From assembly GCF_000184745.1 (NCBI RefSeq), contig NC_014931.1, forward strand, positions 6,448,001 through 6,512,000: 64,000 nt of DNA. The letters run 5' to 3'. Below the pieces are notes generated by a model. It was given only the letters and a program-made list of their open reading frames with translations, made no database searches and had not been told where the DNA came from. Shown here one piece after another: positions 33,229 to 41,990 of this stretch. The DNA is from Variovorax paradoxus EPS (GTDB lineage: Bacteria > Pseudomonadota > Gammaproteobacteria > Burkholderiales > Burkholderiaceae_C). Made by a program: the position numbers and the translations under genes. How positions within the stretch are numbered: the stretch's first letter is position 1; each line of letters opens with the position of its first letter.

Positions 33229-34287
33229 ATGTCCGACAACAACAAGGGCCCCATCGTCCAGGTCCAGCCGCTCGGCTTCCCCTGGCAGACGATCGACCCG
33301 TTCCTGTTCTGCGTCTATCACGACGACGCCTACCCCAAAGCCAACGGCCGCATGGGCCCCGAGGCCTCGCTGGCCGGCCGGCAGATCGGCCAGGACTTCA
33401 GCCGCAAGGACGGCTGGAGCATGTACCACGGCGACACGGTGCCGGGCTTTCCCTCGCATCCGCACCGCGGCTTCGAGACGGTAACCATCGTGCGCAAGGG
33501 CCTGGTCGACCACTCCGACTCGCTGGGCGCCACCGCGCGCTTCGGCGGCGGCGACGTGCAGTGGCTCACCGCGGGCAAGGGCATCGTGCATTCCGAGATG
33601 TTCCCGCTGCTCGATGCGGCCGCGCCCAATCCGCTGGAGCTGTTCCAGATCTGGCTCAACCTGCCGGCCAAGAACAAGATGGCCGAGCCGCACTTCACGA
33701 TGTTCTGGTCGGACGCGATTCCGCGCTTCGCCTCGGACGACGCGAAGGGCGGCCGCACCGAGGTCGCCGTCATCGCGGGCCGGCTCGGCGATGCGGCCAA
33801 CGGCCAGGACCCGATCCAGCCGCTTGCGCCGCCGCCCGCGTCATGGGCCGCAGAGGCCGATGACGACGTGGCGATCTGGACGATCAAGATGACGCCCGGC
33901 GCGCAATGGACGCTGCCGGCTGCCACGGGCGAAGGCACGCGGCGGATGCTTTATTTCTTCAAGGGCGCGGCCGCGCAGATCGGCGATGAGCGCATCGAAG
34001 GGCCAGTGGCGATCGAGCTGCGCGCGGATGCGGCCGTCGAGCTGGTCAACGGCGACGACGAGAGCGAATTCCTTGTGCTGCAAGGCCGCCCGATCGCCGA
34101 GCCGGTGGCGCAGTACGGTCCCTTCGTGATGAACACACAGGCCGAGATCAGCCAGACCATGGCCGACTACCGTCGCACGCAGTTCGGTGGCTGGCCGTGG
34201 GACGACTCGGCACCGGTGCATGACGCCAAGGCCGCGCGCTTTGCGCGGCATCCGGGTGGGCGCGAAGAAGTCCCGGCAGCGAAATAG
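33229..34287 (+). CDS. Pirin family protein (second copy, long type)
   Basis: 352 aa, about 70 residues longer than the pirin at 27842 and clearly from a different subfamily. Iron-site motifs: FPSHPHRGFETVTIVRKG and WLTAGKGIVHSEMF. The C-terminal cupin ends in FGGWPWDDSAPVHD, typical of the long pirin group. The start at 33229 was chosen because AAAAGGA lies 8 bases upstream; ATG at 33211 would add six residues and overlap that site. It follows the VOC gene by 154 bp and converges on yciI across a repeat. Confidence 0.88.
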   Translation: MSDNNKGPIVQVQPLGFPWQTIDPFLFCVYHDDAYPKANGRMGPEASLAGRQIGQDFSRKDGWSMYHGDTVPGFPSHPHRGFETVTIVRKGLVDHSDSLGATARFGGGDVQWLTAGKGIVHSEMFPLLDAAAPNPLELFQIWLNLPAKNKMAEPHFTMFWSDAIPRFASDDAKGGRTEVAVIAGRLGDAANGQDPIQPLAPPPASWAAEADDDVAIWTIKMTPGAQWTLPAATGEGTRRMLYFFKGAAAQIGDERIEGPVAIELRADAAVELVNGDDESEFLVLQGRPIAEPVAQYGPFVMNTQAEISQTMADYRRTQFGGWPWDDSAPVHDAKAARFARHPGGREEVPAAK

Positions 34288-34311
34288 AAGAACCAGTGGG
34301 TCTTTTCGCGG

Positions 34312-34363
34312 AACACCGCGGAACCGGCTTCGCCGGGCCGCTGGTGTTGCCCCCGGTAGGGGG
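34312..34363. repeat. Nested hairpin repeat between convergent genes
   Basis: The arms nest as AACACC, GCGG, CCGGC-TTC-GCCGG, CCGC, GGTGTT (34312-34348) with only AA, one G and one T unpaired. A second hairpin, CCCCC-GGTA-GGGGG, follows at 34350-34363. It sits between the pirin and yciI stop codons. It could serve as a bidirectional terminator, but the lack of T-tracts and its composite structure suggest a REP-type repeat. Confidence 0.6.
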
Positions 34364-34411
34364 TTGGCGAAGCGACACGAAGTGCGCGCAGACTGGGGGC
34401 GAGCCCTGAAA

Positions 34412-34702
34412 TCAGAACGTCTTGAGTGCCTCGATGCTCGGGGCGGTCATGCTGGGGACGAACTCGGTCACGTCCACGTGCGCCACGCCGCCCTGCACGA
34501 ACGGGTCGCGCGCCAGCACCGCCTGCAGCGCCTCGCGGTCACCCGACCGCGCGAAGATCACGCCACCCGTGCGCGGCACCTGCCGGCCCGAGGCCACGAA
34601 CAGGCCGCTCTCGTAGTGCTTCTTGAGCCACACCATGTGCGGGTCCATCAGCGCATCGACTTCTGCGAGGGGACGGGTGTAGGTGAGGGTGACGATGAAC
34701 AT
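34412..34702 (-). CDS. YciI-like protein
   Basis: 96 aa dimeric alpha/beta ferredoxin-like protein (YCII domain). MFIVTLTYTRPLAEVDAL and the central HMVWLKKHYESGLFVASG carry the conserved His-Asp pair region of the family, and GGVIFARSGDREALQAVLARDPF is the typical second half. The biochemical role is unresolved for the family; some members act as dehydrochlorinase-like or stress-associated enzymes. The region between it and the Bug gene, about 98 bp, shows no other gene. Confidence 0.88.
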   Translation of the reverse strand: MFIVTLTYTRPLAEVDALMDPHMVWLKKHYESGLFVASGRQVPRTGGVIFARSGDREALQAVLARDPFVQGGVAHVDVTEFVPSMTAPSIEALKTF

Positions 34703-34800
34703 GTGCAGGATGGCGGGTGAGTACGGAAGCCCCGATCCTATGCCTCGGCGGGGTGTCCGAACCACCAGTGTGTGCGCGCGCGTAACGGCGCGCCGGCACC

Positions 34801-35811
34801 CTATTCGATGGCCACGCCACCTTCTTTCACCAACTTCGCGAATCTCGCGGTTTCCTCGCGGATCTGACGCGCCATGTCGTCCGGCGAGCCGCCCAATGGC
34901 TCCGCGCCGATGGCCTGCATGTGTTGCGCGAAGTCGGGCGACTTGATGATCTTCACCATCTCGGCGTTGAGCCGCGCCACGATGTCCTTGGGCGTCGCGG
35001 CCGGCGCGAGCACGCCGAACCAGGTGCCGATATCGAAGCCCTTGAGGCCCGCCTCTTCGAGCGTGGGCACATCGGGCAGCACCGACGAGCGGCGCGCCGT
35101 CGTCACGGCCAGCGCGCGCAGCTTGCCGCCCTTGATGTGCTGCAGCACCGGCGTGATGGTGTCGAACGACATCGCCACCTGCCCGCCGAGCAGGTCGGTG
35201 GTGAGCGGGCCGCTGCCCTTGTAGGGCACGTGCAGCAGCGTGGTGCCGGTGCTGGCCTGGAACTGCGTGCCGATCAGGTGCTGCGCGGTGCCGTTGCCGT
35301 TCGAGCCGTAGGCCAGCTTGTCGGGCGCGGCCTTGGCGAGCGCGACCAGCTCGGCCACGTTTTTCGCGGGCGTGTTGGCGGGGTTGATGACCAGCACGTT
35401 CGGCACCATCGCCACGACGGTGATCGGCGCCAGGTCTTTCTGGAAGTCGTAGGGCAGCTTCTTGTAGACGCTGGTGGCGATGGTGTGGTGCACGGCACCC
35501 ATCAGCAGCGTGTAGCCGTCGGGCTTGGCCTTCGCGACGTAGTCGGCGCCGAGCGTGGCGCCCGCGCCGGGCTTGCTCTCGACCACCACGGGCTGGCCGA
35601 GCGACTGCGAGAGCTTGTCGGCCAGCGCGCGCGCCAGCACGTCGGTGGTGCCGCCGGCCGGGAACGGCACGACAAGGCTGATCGGCCGCGTGGGCCATGC
35701 GGCGGGTTGCGCGAAGGCCAGCGCGGCAACGCCGAGGCCGAGCGCCATCGCGCCGGCCTGCAGCACCGTGCGACGGCGCGGACTCTTCTGGGTGAAAGTG
35801 AAAGCTGCCAT
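34801..35811 (-). CDS. Bug-family periplasmic substrate-binding protein
   Basis: 336 aa. Signal peptide with a twin-arginine-like RRRTVLQAGAMALGLGVAAL and cleavage near AFAQ; mature start AAWPTRPISLVVPFPAGGTT is textbook Bug/TctC. Further landmarks: VVVESKPGAGATLGADYV, HVPYKGSGPLTTDLLGGQV. GGAG before the ATG supports the start. It lies 85 bp downstream of tartrate dehydrogenase on the same strand, so it may bind tartrate or another hydroxy-dicarboxylate. The membrane subunits are not nearby. Confidence 0.92.
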   Translation of the reverse strand: MAAFTFTQKSPRRRTVLQAGAMALGLGVAALAFAQPAAWPTRPISLVVPFPAGGTTDVLARALADKLSQSLGQPVVVESKPGAGATLGADYVAKAKPDGYTLLMGAVHHTIATSVYKKLPYDFQKDLAPITVVAMVPNVLVINPANTPAKNVAELVALAKAAPDKLAYGSNGNGTAQHLIGTQFQASTGTTLLHVPYKGSGPLTTDLLGGQVAMSFDTITPVLQHIKGGKLRALAVTTARRSSVLPDVPTLEEAGLKGFDIGTWFGVLAPAATPKDIVARLNAEMVKIIKSPDFAQHMQAIGAEPLGGSPDDMARQIREETARFAKLVKEGGVAIE

Positions 35812-35896
35812 GTCTTGTCTCCGGCGCGTTGTGTCGTGATGTCCGCGCGCATCGAGGCGCGCTGTGACTGCGGTGAAGAAGAAGAAGAAGAAGAAA

Positions 35897-36988
35897 TCAG
35901 GCCGCGAGGCGCTGCCGCGCGCCTGCGATGTGCTCGCACACGGCACGCGTCACCTGTTCGGTGGTCGCAGTGCCGCCAAGGTCGCGCGTGTGCAGCGAGG
36001 GGTTGGCGGTCACGTGCTCGACCGCCTCCATCACGCGGCGCGCCGCCTCCGCTTCGCCGAGATGCTCGAGCAGCATCACGACCGACCAGAAAGTGCCGAC
36101 CGGGTTGGCCAGACCCTTTCCCATGATGTCGAAGGCCGAGCCGTGGATGGGTTCGAACATCGACGGGTAGCGGCGCTCCGGATCGATGTTGCCGGTGGGC
36201 GCGATGCCCAGGCTGCCGGCCAGCGCGGCAGCGAGGTCGCTCAGGATGTCGGCATGCAGGTTGGTCGCGACGATGGTGTCCAGCGACGCGGGCCGGTTGA
36301 CCATGCGCGCGGTGCACGCGTCGACCAGTTCCTTGTCCCAGGTCACGTCCGGGAATTCCTTGGAGATCTGCAGCGCGATCTCGTCCCACATCACCATCGC
36401 GTGGCGCTGCGCATTGCTCTTGGTGACGACGGTGAGCAGCTTGCGCGGCCGCGAGCGTGCGAGCTTGAACGCGAACCGCATGATGCGTTCGACGCCCGCG
36501 CGGGTCATCATGCTCACGTCGGTCGCGGCCTCGATCGGATGCCCCTGGTGCACGCGGCCGCCGACGCCGGCGTATTCGCCTTCGGAGTTCTCGCGCACGA
36601 TCACCCAGTCGAGCTGCCCCGGCGCGCAGCGCTTGAGCGGACCGTCGATGCCCGGCAGGATGCGCGTGGGCCGCACGTTGGCGTACTGGTCGAAGCCCTG
36701 GCAGATCTTCAGGCGCAGGCCCCACAGCGTGATGTGGTCGGGGATGTGCGGATCGCCCGCGGAGCCGAAGAGGATGGCGTCCTTGTTGCGCAGCGCATCG
36801 AGGCCGTCGGCCGGCATCATCTCGCCGTGCGCGCGGTACCAGTCGCCGCCCCAGCCGAAGTCTTCGAACGCGAAATGCAGCGCGCCGCCGGAGGCCGCGG
36901 CCAGCGCCTCCATCACTTCGCGTCCGGCCGGGATCACTTCCTTGCCGATGCCGTCGCCGGGAATGGTGGCAATGCTGTAGCTGCTCAT
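35897..36988 (-). CDS. ttuC: Tartrate dehydrogenase/decarboxylase (isocitrate/isopropylmalate dehydrogenase family)
   Basis: 363 aa. NAD-dependent beta-decarboxylating dehydrogenase acting on tartrate and D-malate. Begins SYSIATIPGDGIGKEVIPAG; the substrate loop and arginines lie in GLRLKICQGFDQYANVRP; VIVRENSEGEYAG and the Asp triad segment NLHADILSDLAAALAGSLG are the metal/substrate sites; EPIHGSAFDIMGKGLANPVG is the cofactor region. The preference for tartrate over isopropylmalate rests on the divergent LysR regulator and absence of leuCD; D-malate dehydrogenase (DmlA) is the close alternative. Confidence 0.9.
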   Translation of the reverse strand: MSSYSIATIPGDGIGKEVIPAGREVMEALAAASGGALHFAFEDFGWGGDWYRAHGEMMPADGLDALRNKDAILFGSAGDPHIPDHITLWGLRLKICQGFDQYANVRPTRILPGIDGPLKRCAPGQLDWVIVRENSEGEYAGVGGRVHQGHPIEAATDVSMMTRAGVERIMRFAFKLARSRPRKLLTVVTKSNAQRHAMVMWDEIALQISKEFPDVTWDKELVDACTARMVNRPASLDTIVATNLHADILSDLAAALAGSLGIAPTGNIDPERRYPSMFEPIHGSAFDIMGKGLANPVGTFWSVVMLLEHLGEAEAARRVMEAVEHVTANPSLHTRDLGGTATTEQVTRAVCEHIAGARQRLAA

Positions 36989-37048
36989 CGTCGTCCTTCG
37001 ATATGAATGCTTCTGGAAGCCGCCACTGTAGGATTCGATGCGCCGAAC

Positions 37049-37069
37049 GATTCACGCCCGAAGTGAATC
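37049..37069. promoter_or_regulatory. LysR operator candidate between ttuC and lysR
   Basis: A perfect interrupted palindrome GATTCAC-N7-GTGAATC lies about 60 bp upstream of ttuC and 35 bp upstream of the lysR start, the position expected for a LysR recognition site serving both genes. Confidence 0.6.
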
Positions 37070-37103
37070 CATCCTTAACCTCAGTTCAACAATCGGATCG
37101 CCC

Positions 37104-38024
37104 ATGGTTTCTCCGATCCAGCCTGCCGAACTCGGCTTCTTCTCCACGCTCGCGGCCTGCGGCAGTCTGAGCGCCGCGGCACGCGAACTCGGCATCAGCA
37201 CGCCGGCCGTGAGCAAGCGGCTCGCGCAGATGGAGGCGCGCATCGGCGTCACGCTGCTGAACCGCACCACGCGGCGCATGAGCCTCACGCCCGAGGGCGA
37301 GCTCTATGTGGAACATGCGCGCGGCATCCTCGGCGCGATCGACGACATGGCGCAACTGCTGGGCGAGGCGAAGGCCGAACCGCGCGGCCTGCTGCGCGTG
37401 AACGCGACGCTGGGCTTCGGGCGCAGCCACGTGGCGGCGCTGATCTCGAAGTTCGCGCGCAAGCATCCGGAAGTCGAGGTGCAGCTGCAGTTGTCGGTCA
37501 ACCCGCCGCCGCTCACCGACGATGCCTTCGACGTCTGCATCCGCTTCGGCGCGCCGCCCGAGTCGCGCGTGATCGCTCGGCGCATCGCGTCGAACCGGCG
37601 CCTCTTGTGCGCCTCGCCCGCATACCTCGCACGCGCGGGTCATCCCAAGGTGCCCAACGATCTCACACGCCATCGCTGCATCGGCATCCGGCAGGGCGAC
37701 GAGGCTTACGGCGTGTGGCGCCTGAGCTCGGGCCGCGGTGCGGCGCAGCACACCGAGGCCATCAAGACGCGCGGCGCGCTCAGCACCAACGACGGCGAGA
37801 TCGCGGTCAACTGGGCGCTCGACGGCCACGGCATCCTGATGCGCGCGGAGTGGGACATCGCGCGGTATCTGCGCAGCGGGCGGCTGGTGCAGGTGCTGGC
37901 CAACTACCGCACGCCCGATGCCGACATCTACGCGGTGTACCCCCAACGTCATCAGCTCTCGGCGCGCGTGAGAGCTTTCGTTGACTTCATCGCAACCGCG
38001 CTCGAAAACGGCAGCATCCGGTGA
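37104..38024 (+). CDS. LysR-family transcriptional regulator, probably of tartrate/malate utilisation
   Basis: 306 aa. N-terminal winged helix AELGFFSTLAACGSLSAAAR, ELGISTPAVSKRLAQMEARI and a C-terminal effector domain of the DmlR/CrgA-like branch (GLLRVNATLGFGRSHVAALI, FDVCIRFG). I chose the ATG at 37104; an upstream in-frame start at 37038 would run through the operator-like palindrome at 37049-37069. Divergent from tartrate dehydrogenase and probably activating it when substrate is present, as DmlR does. Confidence 0.92.
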   Translation: MVSPIQPAELGFFSTLAACGSLSAAARELGISTPAVSKRLAQMEARIGVTLLNRTTRRMSLTPEGELYVEHARGILGAIDDMAQLLGEAKAEPRGLLRVNATLGFGRSHVAALISKFARKHPEVEVQLQLSVNPPPLTDDAFDVCIRFGAPPESRVIARRIASNRRLLCASPAYLARAGHPKVPNDLTRHRCIGIRQGDEAYGVWRLSSGRGAAQHTEAIKTRGALSTNDGEIAVNWALDGHGILMRAEWDIARYLRSGRLVQVLANYRTPDADIYAVYPQRHQLSARVRAFVDFIATALENGSIR

Positions 38025-38110
38025 CACCTGCAGAGGGACTGCAGCGACACGGATCAACGGCTTTCTGCTACCGTATTTTTCATCGCTGACAGCTCACCGG
38101 AGAACCGCTC

Positions 38111-39178
38111 ATGCCGCTTCGCCCGCCACCGATCCTGCCACCCAGCTTCGTACCGCCGTACCTGCTGGACCGGCTCGCGGCGCATGCCGATGCGCCCGTC
38201 AGTGCGCGCGCGGCCAACACGCTGATGATCGACCGCGAGCATCGCGGACTGCGCGAATTTCTCGCGCCCCAGATCTCGTCGGCGCCCTCGCCGCCCTACG
38301 CGAAGCGCGGCTCGCCCGAACGCAAGATCCATGACGCGGGCAACACCACGCAACTGCCCGGCAAGCTGATCCGCACCGAAGGCCAGGCCGCGAGCAAGGA
38401 CCTCGCGGTCGACGAGGCCTACGACGCGCTCGGTGCCACATGGCGCCTGTACCACGACATCTACGAGCGCAACTCCATCGACGGCGCGGGCATGTCGCTC
38501 ACGGGCAGCGTGCACTACGGCAACGACTACGACAACGCTTTCTGGAATGGCACGCAGATGGTGTTCGGCGACGGCGATGGCGAGGTGTTCAACCGCTTCA
38601 CCATCGCGGTGGACATCATCGGCCACGAGCTCACGCACGGCGTGATCGACCACGAGTCCGCGCTGGTCTACCAAGGCCAGTCGGGCGCGCTCAACGAATC
38701 GATCTGCGACGTGTTCGGCGCACTCGTGAAGCAGCACGTGCTCCAGCAGACCGCGCAGCAGGCCGACTGGCTGGTGGGCGCGGGGCTCTTCAAGGAGACG
38801 GTGAAGGCGCGCGCGCTGCGCTCGATGGCCGAGCCCGGCACCGCCTACGACGACCCGGTGCTCGGCAAGGACCCGCAGCCCGCGCACATGAAGGACATCG
38901 TCGTCACGCGGCAGGACAATGGCGGCGTGCACATCAATTCCGGCATTCCGAACCGCGCCTTCTACCTGGCCGCAACCGCCATCGACGGTCCGGCATGGGA
39001 GACGGCCGGGCGCATCTGGTACGACACCGTGTGCGACCGCCGGTTGAAGCAGGATGCGGATTTCGCCGCCTTCGCCGAACTGACCGGGAGCGCCGCCGCC
39101 AAGCGCTTCAGTGCCGGCAGCGCGGCGCACAAGGCGGTCATCGCCGCATGGAACACCGTGGGAGTCACCGCATCATGA
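38111..39178 (+). CDS. Protealysin-like M4 (thermolysin family) metalloprotease
   Basis: 355 aa without a signal peptide. The first about 50 residues (PPPILPPSFVPPYLLDRLAAHA) are the short propeptide characteristic of protealysin-like proteases, in place of the long FTP/PepSY propeptide of secreted thermolysins. Zinc ligands His172, His176 (HELTH, catalytic Glu173) and Glu196 (NESICD); catalytic His274 in GVHINSGIPN. All are intact, so activity is predicted. Such proteases act inside the cell or after unconventional export and have been linked to host interaction in Serratia. The stop overlaps the next gene by ATGA, which is the known inhibitor position. Confidence 0.93.
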   Translation: MPLRPPPILPPSFVPPYLLDRLAAHADAPVSARAANTLMIDREHRGLREFLAPQISSAPSPPYAKRGSPERKIHDAGNTTQLPGKLIRTEGQAASKDLAVDEAYDALGATWRLYHDIYERNSIDGAGMSLTGSVHYGNDYDNAFWNGTQMVFGDGDGEVFNRFTIAVDIIGHELTHGVIDHESALVYQGQSGALNESICDVFGALVKQHVLQQTAQQADWLVGAGLFKETVKARALRSMAEPGTAYDDPVLGKDPQPAHMKDIVVTRQDNGGVHINSGIPNRAFYLAATAIDGPAWETAGRIWYDTVCDRRLKQDADFAAFAELTGSAAAKRFSAGSAAHKAVIAAWNTVGVTAS

Positions 39179-39510
39179 TCCAGCTGCCGCCGCTCAATGA
39201 AGCCACCATCGTGCGCGTGACGCGCGAGGGCGGTATCGCCTACATGCCGGGCCTTGCGCGTCCGCGCAGCTTTCAACTGGGCGACTGCACCGAAGAGTTG
39301 CGCCAGCAGATCGACGACGCGCTGCAAAGCGCCGTGCCGCATGCCGAGGAAAGCAGCGCCACGTCGCCGGGCGGCGACCAGCGCGTCTACCGCGTGGAAG
39401 TGGTGATGGAGAACACGGCCACCGCGAACTCGGTCAGTTTCGACGTGCCCGAGACCGAGGCGCCCGCGGCGCTGGTGCATCTTTGGAAGGACGCGGGCAA
39501 GCGCCGCTGA
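39175..39510 (+). CDS. Emfourin-like protealysin inhibitor
   Basis: 111 aa small acidic protein beginning MIQLPPLNEATIVRVTREGG. No signal peptide. Overlaps the protease gene by four bases, the arrangement of the protealysin-emfourin (M4in) bicistronic operons, in which the product is a tight slow-binding inhibitor of the protease. Alternating strands (VYRVEVVMENTATANSVSFD) fit a compact beta-rich fold. Assignment rests on size, composition and position; sequence identity to a characterised emfourin could not be measured here. Confidence 0.75.
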   Translation: MIQLPPLNEATIVRVTREGGIAYMPGLARPRSFQLGDCTEELRQQIDDALQSAVPHAEESSATSPGGDQRVYRVEVVMENTATANSVSFDVPETEAPAALVHLWKDAGKRR

Positions 39511-39513
39511 CCT

Positions 39514-40842
39514 TCATCCTTTGCCGAGGATCACGGAGCCGATCAGCCACACATTCGCCGCGCTGATCACGCCGAACAGGCCCCAGGCCAGGAGCTTCAC
39601 CACAGTGCCGTTGGCAAAGCCGCCCATCATCTCGCGGCTGCTCGTGAAGCGAATCAACGGCCACATCGCAAAGGGCAACTGGAAGCTCAGCACCACCTGG
39701 CTCAGCACGAGCATCTTGCCGACGCCGCCATCGCCGAACCACCAGACGCCGAGGAACGCCGGCCCCAACGCGAGCGCGCGCGTGAGCAGGCGGCGCTGCC
39801 AGCAGGGGATCTTCAGGTCAAGAAAACCTTCCATGATGATCTGGCCCGCGATGGTGCCGGTGAAGGTCGAACTCTGGCCCGAAGCCAGCAGCGCAATGCC
39901 GAACAGCGTGGCCGCGAACGCACTGCCGACGATGGGCTCGATGAGCCGGTAGGCATCGTCGATCTCCGTCACCTCCTGGTGGCCGGTCGCGTGAAAGGCG
40001 CTGGCCGCGAGCACCATGATGGCCGCGTTGACCAGCAGCGCGAGCGACAGCGACACCACCGCATCGAGCGTGCAGAAGCGCACCGCCTCGCGGCGCGCCG
40101 CATCGGTGTCGGCGATGAGCCGCGTCTGCACGATGGACGAGTGCAGGTACAGGTTGTGCGGCATCACGGTGGCGCCGACCACGCCGATGGCGAGGTACAG
40201 CGCACCGGGCTGCTGCAGCCGCTCGAAGCTGGGCGCAAAGCCCATCGCCACGCCGAACCAGTTGGGCTGCGACATCGCGAGCTCGACGATGAAGCAGCCC
40301 GCGATGGTGCCGACCAGCCCGAGCACGATGGCTTCCACGCGCCGGAAGCCCGCGCCCTGCAGGCCGAGCACGAGCAGCGTGTCGAAGGCCGTGATCGCAA
40401 TGCCCACCGGAATCGACACGCCGAACAGCAGGTGCAACGCGAGCGCGCTGCCCAGCACCTCGGCGAGATCGCAAGCGACGATGGCCAGCTCGGCGCCGAG
40501 CCACAGGAAGCGGTTCACGCGCGGCGAATAATGTTCGCGGCAGGCGCGCGCCAGATCCTTCTGCGCGACCAGCCCGAGGCGCACGCACAGCGTCTGCAGC
40601 AACATCGCCGCGAGGCTCGCGAGCAGCACCACGAAGAGCAGGCCGTAGCCGAAGCGCGAGCCCGCCTCGATATCGGTCGCCCAGTTGCCTGGGTCCATGT
40701 AGCCCACAGAGACCAGCAGGCCCGGGCCCGCGTAGCGCAGCAGTTTCTTGCCGAAGGGCAGATCTTGCGGAACCGCCACGCTGCCCTTGACCTCGGACGG
40801 GCAGAAGGGCGCGGTGGCCGTGCGGGGGAGCGGAAAGAACAT
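39514..40842 (-). CDS. mntH: Nramp-family divalent metal (Mn2+/Fe2+) transporter
   Basis: 442 aa, eleven predicted membrane helices. The TM1 metal site DPGNWATDIE and TM6 VMPHNLYLHS motifs are intact, as is the transport signature region GQSSTFTGTIAGQIIMEGF. Proton-coupled uptake of manganese and related divalent cations. ATG at 40842 chosen; a GTG at 40866 adds eight residues without a better ribosome site. No MntR-type dyad is obvious upstream. Converges on the emfourin gene with a 3-bp gap. Confidence 0.95.
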   Translation of the reverse strand: MFFPLPRTATAPFCPSEVKGSVAVPQDLPFGKKLLRYAGPGLLVSVGYMDPGNWATDIEAGSRFGYGLLFVVLLASLAAMLLQTLCVRLGLVAQKDLARACREHYSPRVNRFLWLGAELAIVACDLAEVLGSALALHLLFGVSIPVGIAITAFDTLLVLGLQGAGFRRVEAIVLGLVGTIAGCFIVELAMSQPNWFGVAMGFAPSFERLQQPGALYLAIGVVGATVMPHNLYLHSSIVQTRLIADTDAARREAVRFCTLDAVVSLSLALLVNAAIMVLAASAFHATGHQEVTEIDDAYRLIEPIVGSAFAATLFGIALLASGQSSTFTGTIAGQIIMEGFLDLKIPCWQRRLLTRALALGPAFLGVWWFGDGGVGKMLVLSQVVLSFQLPFAMWPLIRFTSSREMMGGFANGTVVKLLAWGLFGVISAANVWLIGSVILGKG

Positions 40843-40968
40843 GCGCGCGATGATAGGGTGGGGCACCGGGTCTCGTGCGAGACCTGCGCCGCGGCGCCGG
40901 ATCTTTTAGATTCGACGCTCGCCATCCAATCAACGTCACCCCTTCACATCACCCCGGAGTTCATTCCA

Positions 40969-41277
40969 ATGATTCACGTAGTTGCTGTCCTCACCGCCAA
41001 GCCCGGCCAACGCGCCAAGCTGCTCGAAGCCTTTGCCGAAAACCGCGCGGCCGTGCTGGCCGAAGAGGGCTGCATCGAGTACGGCGCAACGATCGATGCG
41101 CAAGGCGTTCCCACCTCGAAGGCGAGCTTCGGCCCCGACACCTTCGTGGTGATCGAGAAGTGGGAAACGCTCGCGCACCTGCAGGCCCACGCTGTCGCGC
41201 CGCACATGAAAGCGCATGGCGAGAAGACCAGGGAGCTGGTCGAGAGCAAGCTGATCCACGTGCTCGAACCGGTCTGA
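40969..41277 (+). CDS. Antibiotic biosynthesis monooxygenase (ABM) domain / YgiN-like quinol monooxygenase
   Basis: 102 aa. One ABM ferredoxin-like domain: IHVVAVLTAKPGQRAKLLEA, then GCIEYGATIDAQGVP, TFVVIEKWETLAHLQAHAVA and PHMKAH. The C-terminal E.W and H.. residues are the family signature. Cofactor-free oxidation of quinols is known for YgiN; other ABM proteins degrade heme or are uncharacterised. GGAG lies 9 bases before the ATG. Divergent from mntH by 126 bp. Confidence 0.9.
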   Translation: MIHVVAVLTAKPGQRAKLLEAFAENRAAVLAEEGCIEYGATIDAQGVPTSKASFGPDTFVVIEKWETLAHLQAHAVAPHMKAHGEKTRELVESKLIHVLEPV

Positions 41278-41369
41278 GGTTCTTCCCTTAGCAGCCTTCG
41301 CGCGCGGCGCGGGGCGTGCTACCTTCGCGACCGGGAGCAGAAGACATCTCGGACGAGGAGACTCAAGAC

Positions 41370-41975
41370 ATGGCGATCTTCTTCAGACCGCATGGTTTGC
41401 ACTTGCACGCTTTCGCCGCAAGGCTCGGTGCGCTGGCCGCAGTGCTGCTTGCGGCCGGTTGCGCACAGCTCGGCGCGCCGCCTTACGCCGCCGACTACGA
41501 GGCGCTCGACCGCCTCGAGGCCAACAACCCCGGCAAGGTGGCGGTCGCCAAGGTGCAGCCCACCGACCCCAACGACAAGATCAACACCCTGAGCCTGCGC
41601 CGCGCCAAGCTGGTGTCGCCCAGCGGCACCTTCGCGCAGTACCTCGAAGACGCGCTGATGCGCGACCTGAGCGAGATCGCGGTCTATGACCCGAAGGCGC
41701 CGACCCGCATCGCGGCGCGCATCGTCGTCAACGAACTCGACCTCGGCGTGATCAATGGCACCGGCCGCATGGACGTGGAGGTCACCGTCACGCGCGATGC
41801 GGCGCAGAAGCTGCGCAAGACCTACCGCGGCGAGATCGCCTTCGATTCGAGCTACGCGAACATCGTGGCCGTGCCCGCGGGGCAAGCGGCCTATCCAAGG
41901 CTGGTTCGTGCGCTGCTTCGGCAGGTGTACGCCGATCCGCAATTCGTTGCGGCCATTGCCGCGTCTGCACCCTGA
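41370..41975 (+). CDS. Putative lipoprotein
   Basis: 201 aa. Signal peptide with lipobox LLAAGC (Cys31), so anchored to a membrane facing the periplasm. The mature part includes KVQPTDPNDKINTLSLRRAKL and a domain with AARIVVNELDLGVINGTGRM and VEVTVTRDAAQKLRKTYRG, reminiscent of the outer-membrane lipoproteins that measure strands against a partner, but not assignable to a named family. SD GAGGAG precedes the ATG. It is followed by a second lipoprotein 15 bp later; the two probably form an operon and perhaps a complex. Confidence 0.8.
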   Translation: MAIFFRPHGLHLHAFAARLGALAAVLLAAGCAQLGAPPYAADYEALDRLEANNPGKVAVAKVQPTDPNDKINTLSLRRAKLVSPSGTFAQYLEDALMRDLSEIAVYDPKAPTRIAARIVVNELDLGVINGTGRMDVEVTVTRDAAQKLRKTYRGEIAFDSSYANIVAVPAGQAAYPRLVRALLRQVYADPQFVAAIAASAP

Positions 41976-41990
41976 GGCCGGAGAAGCACC

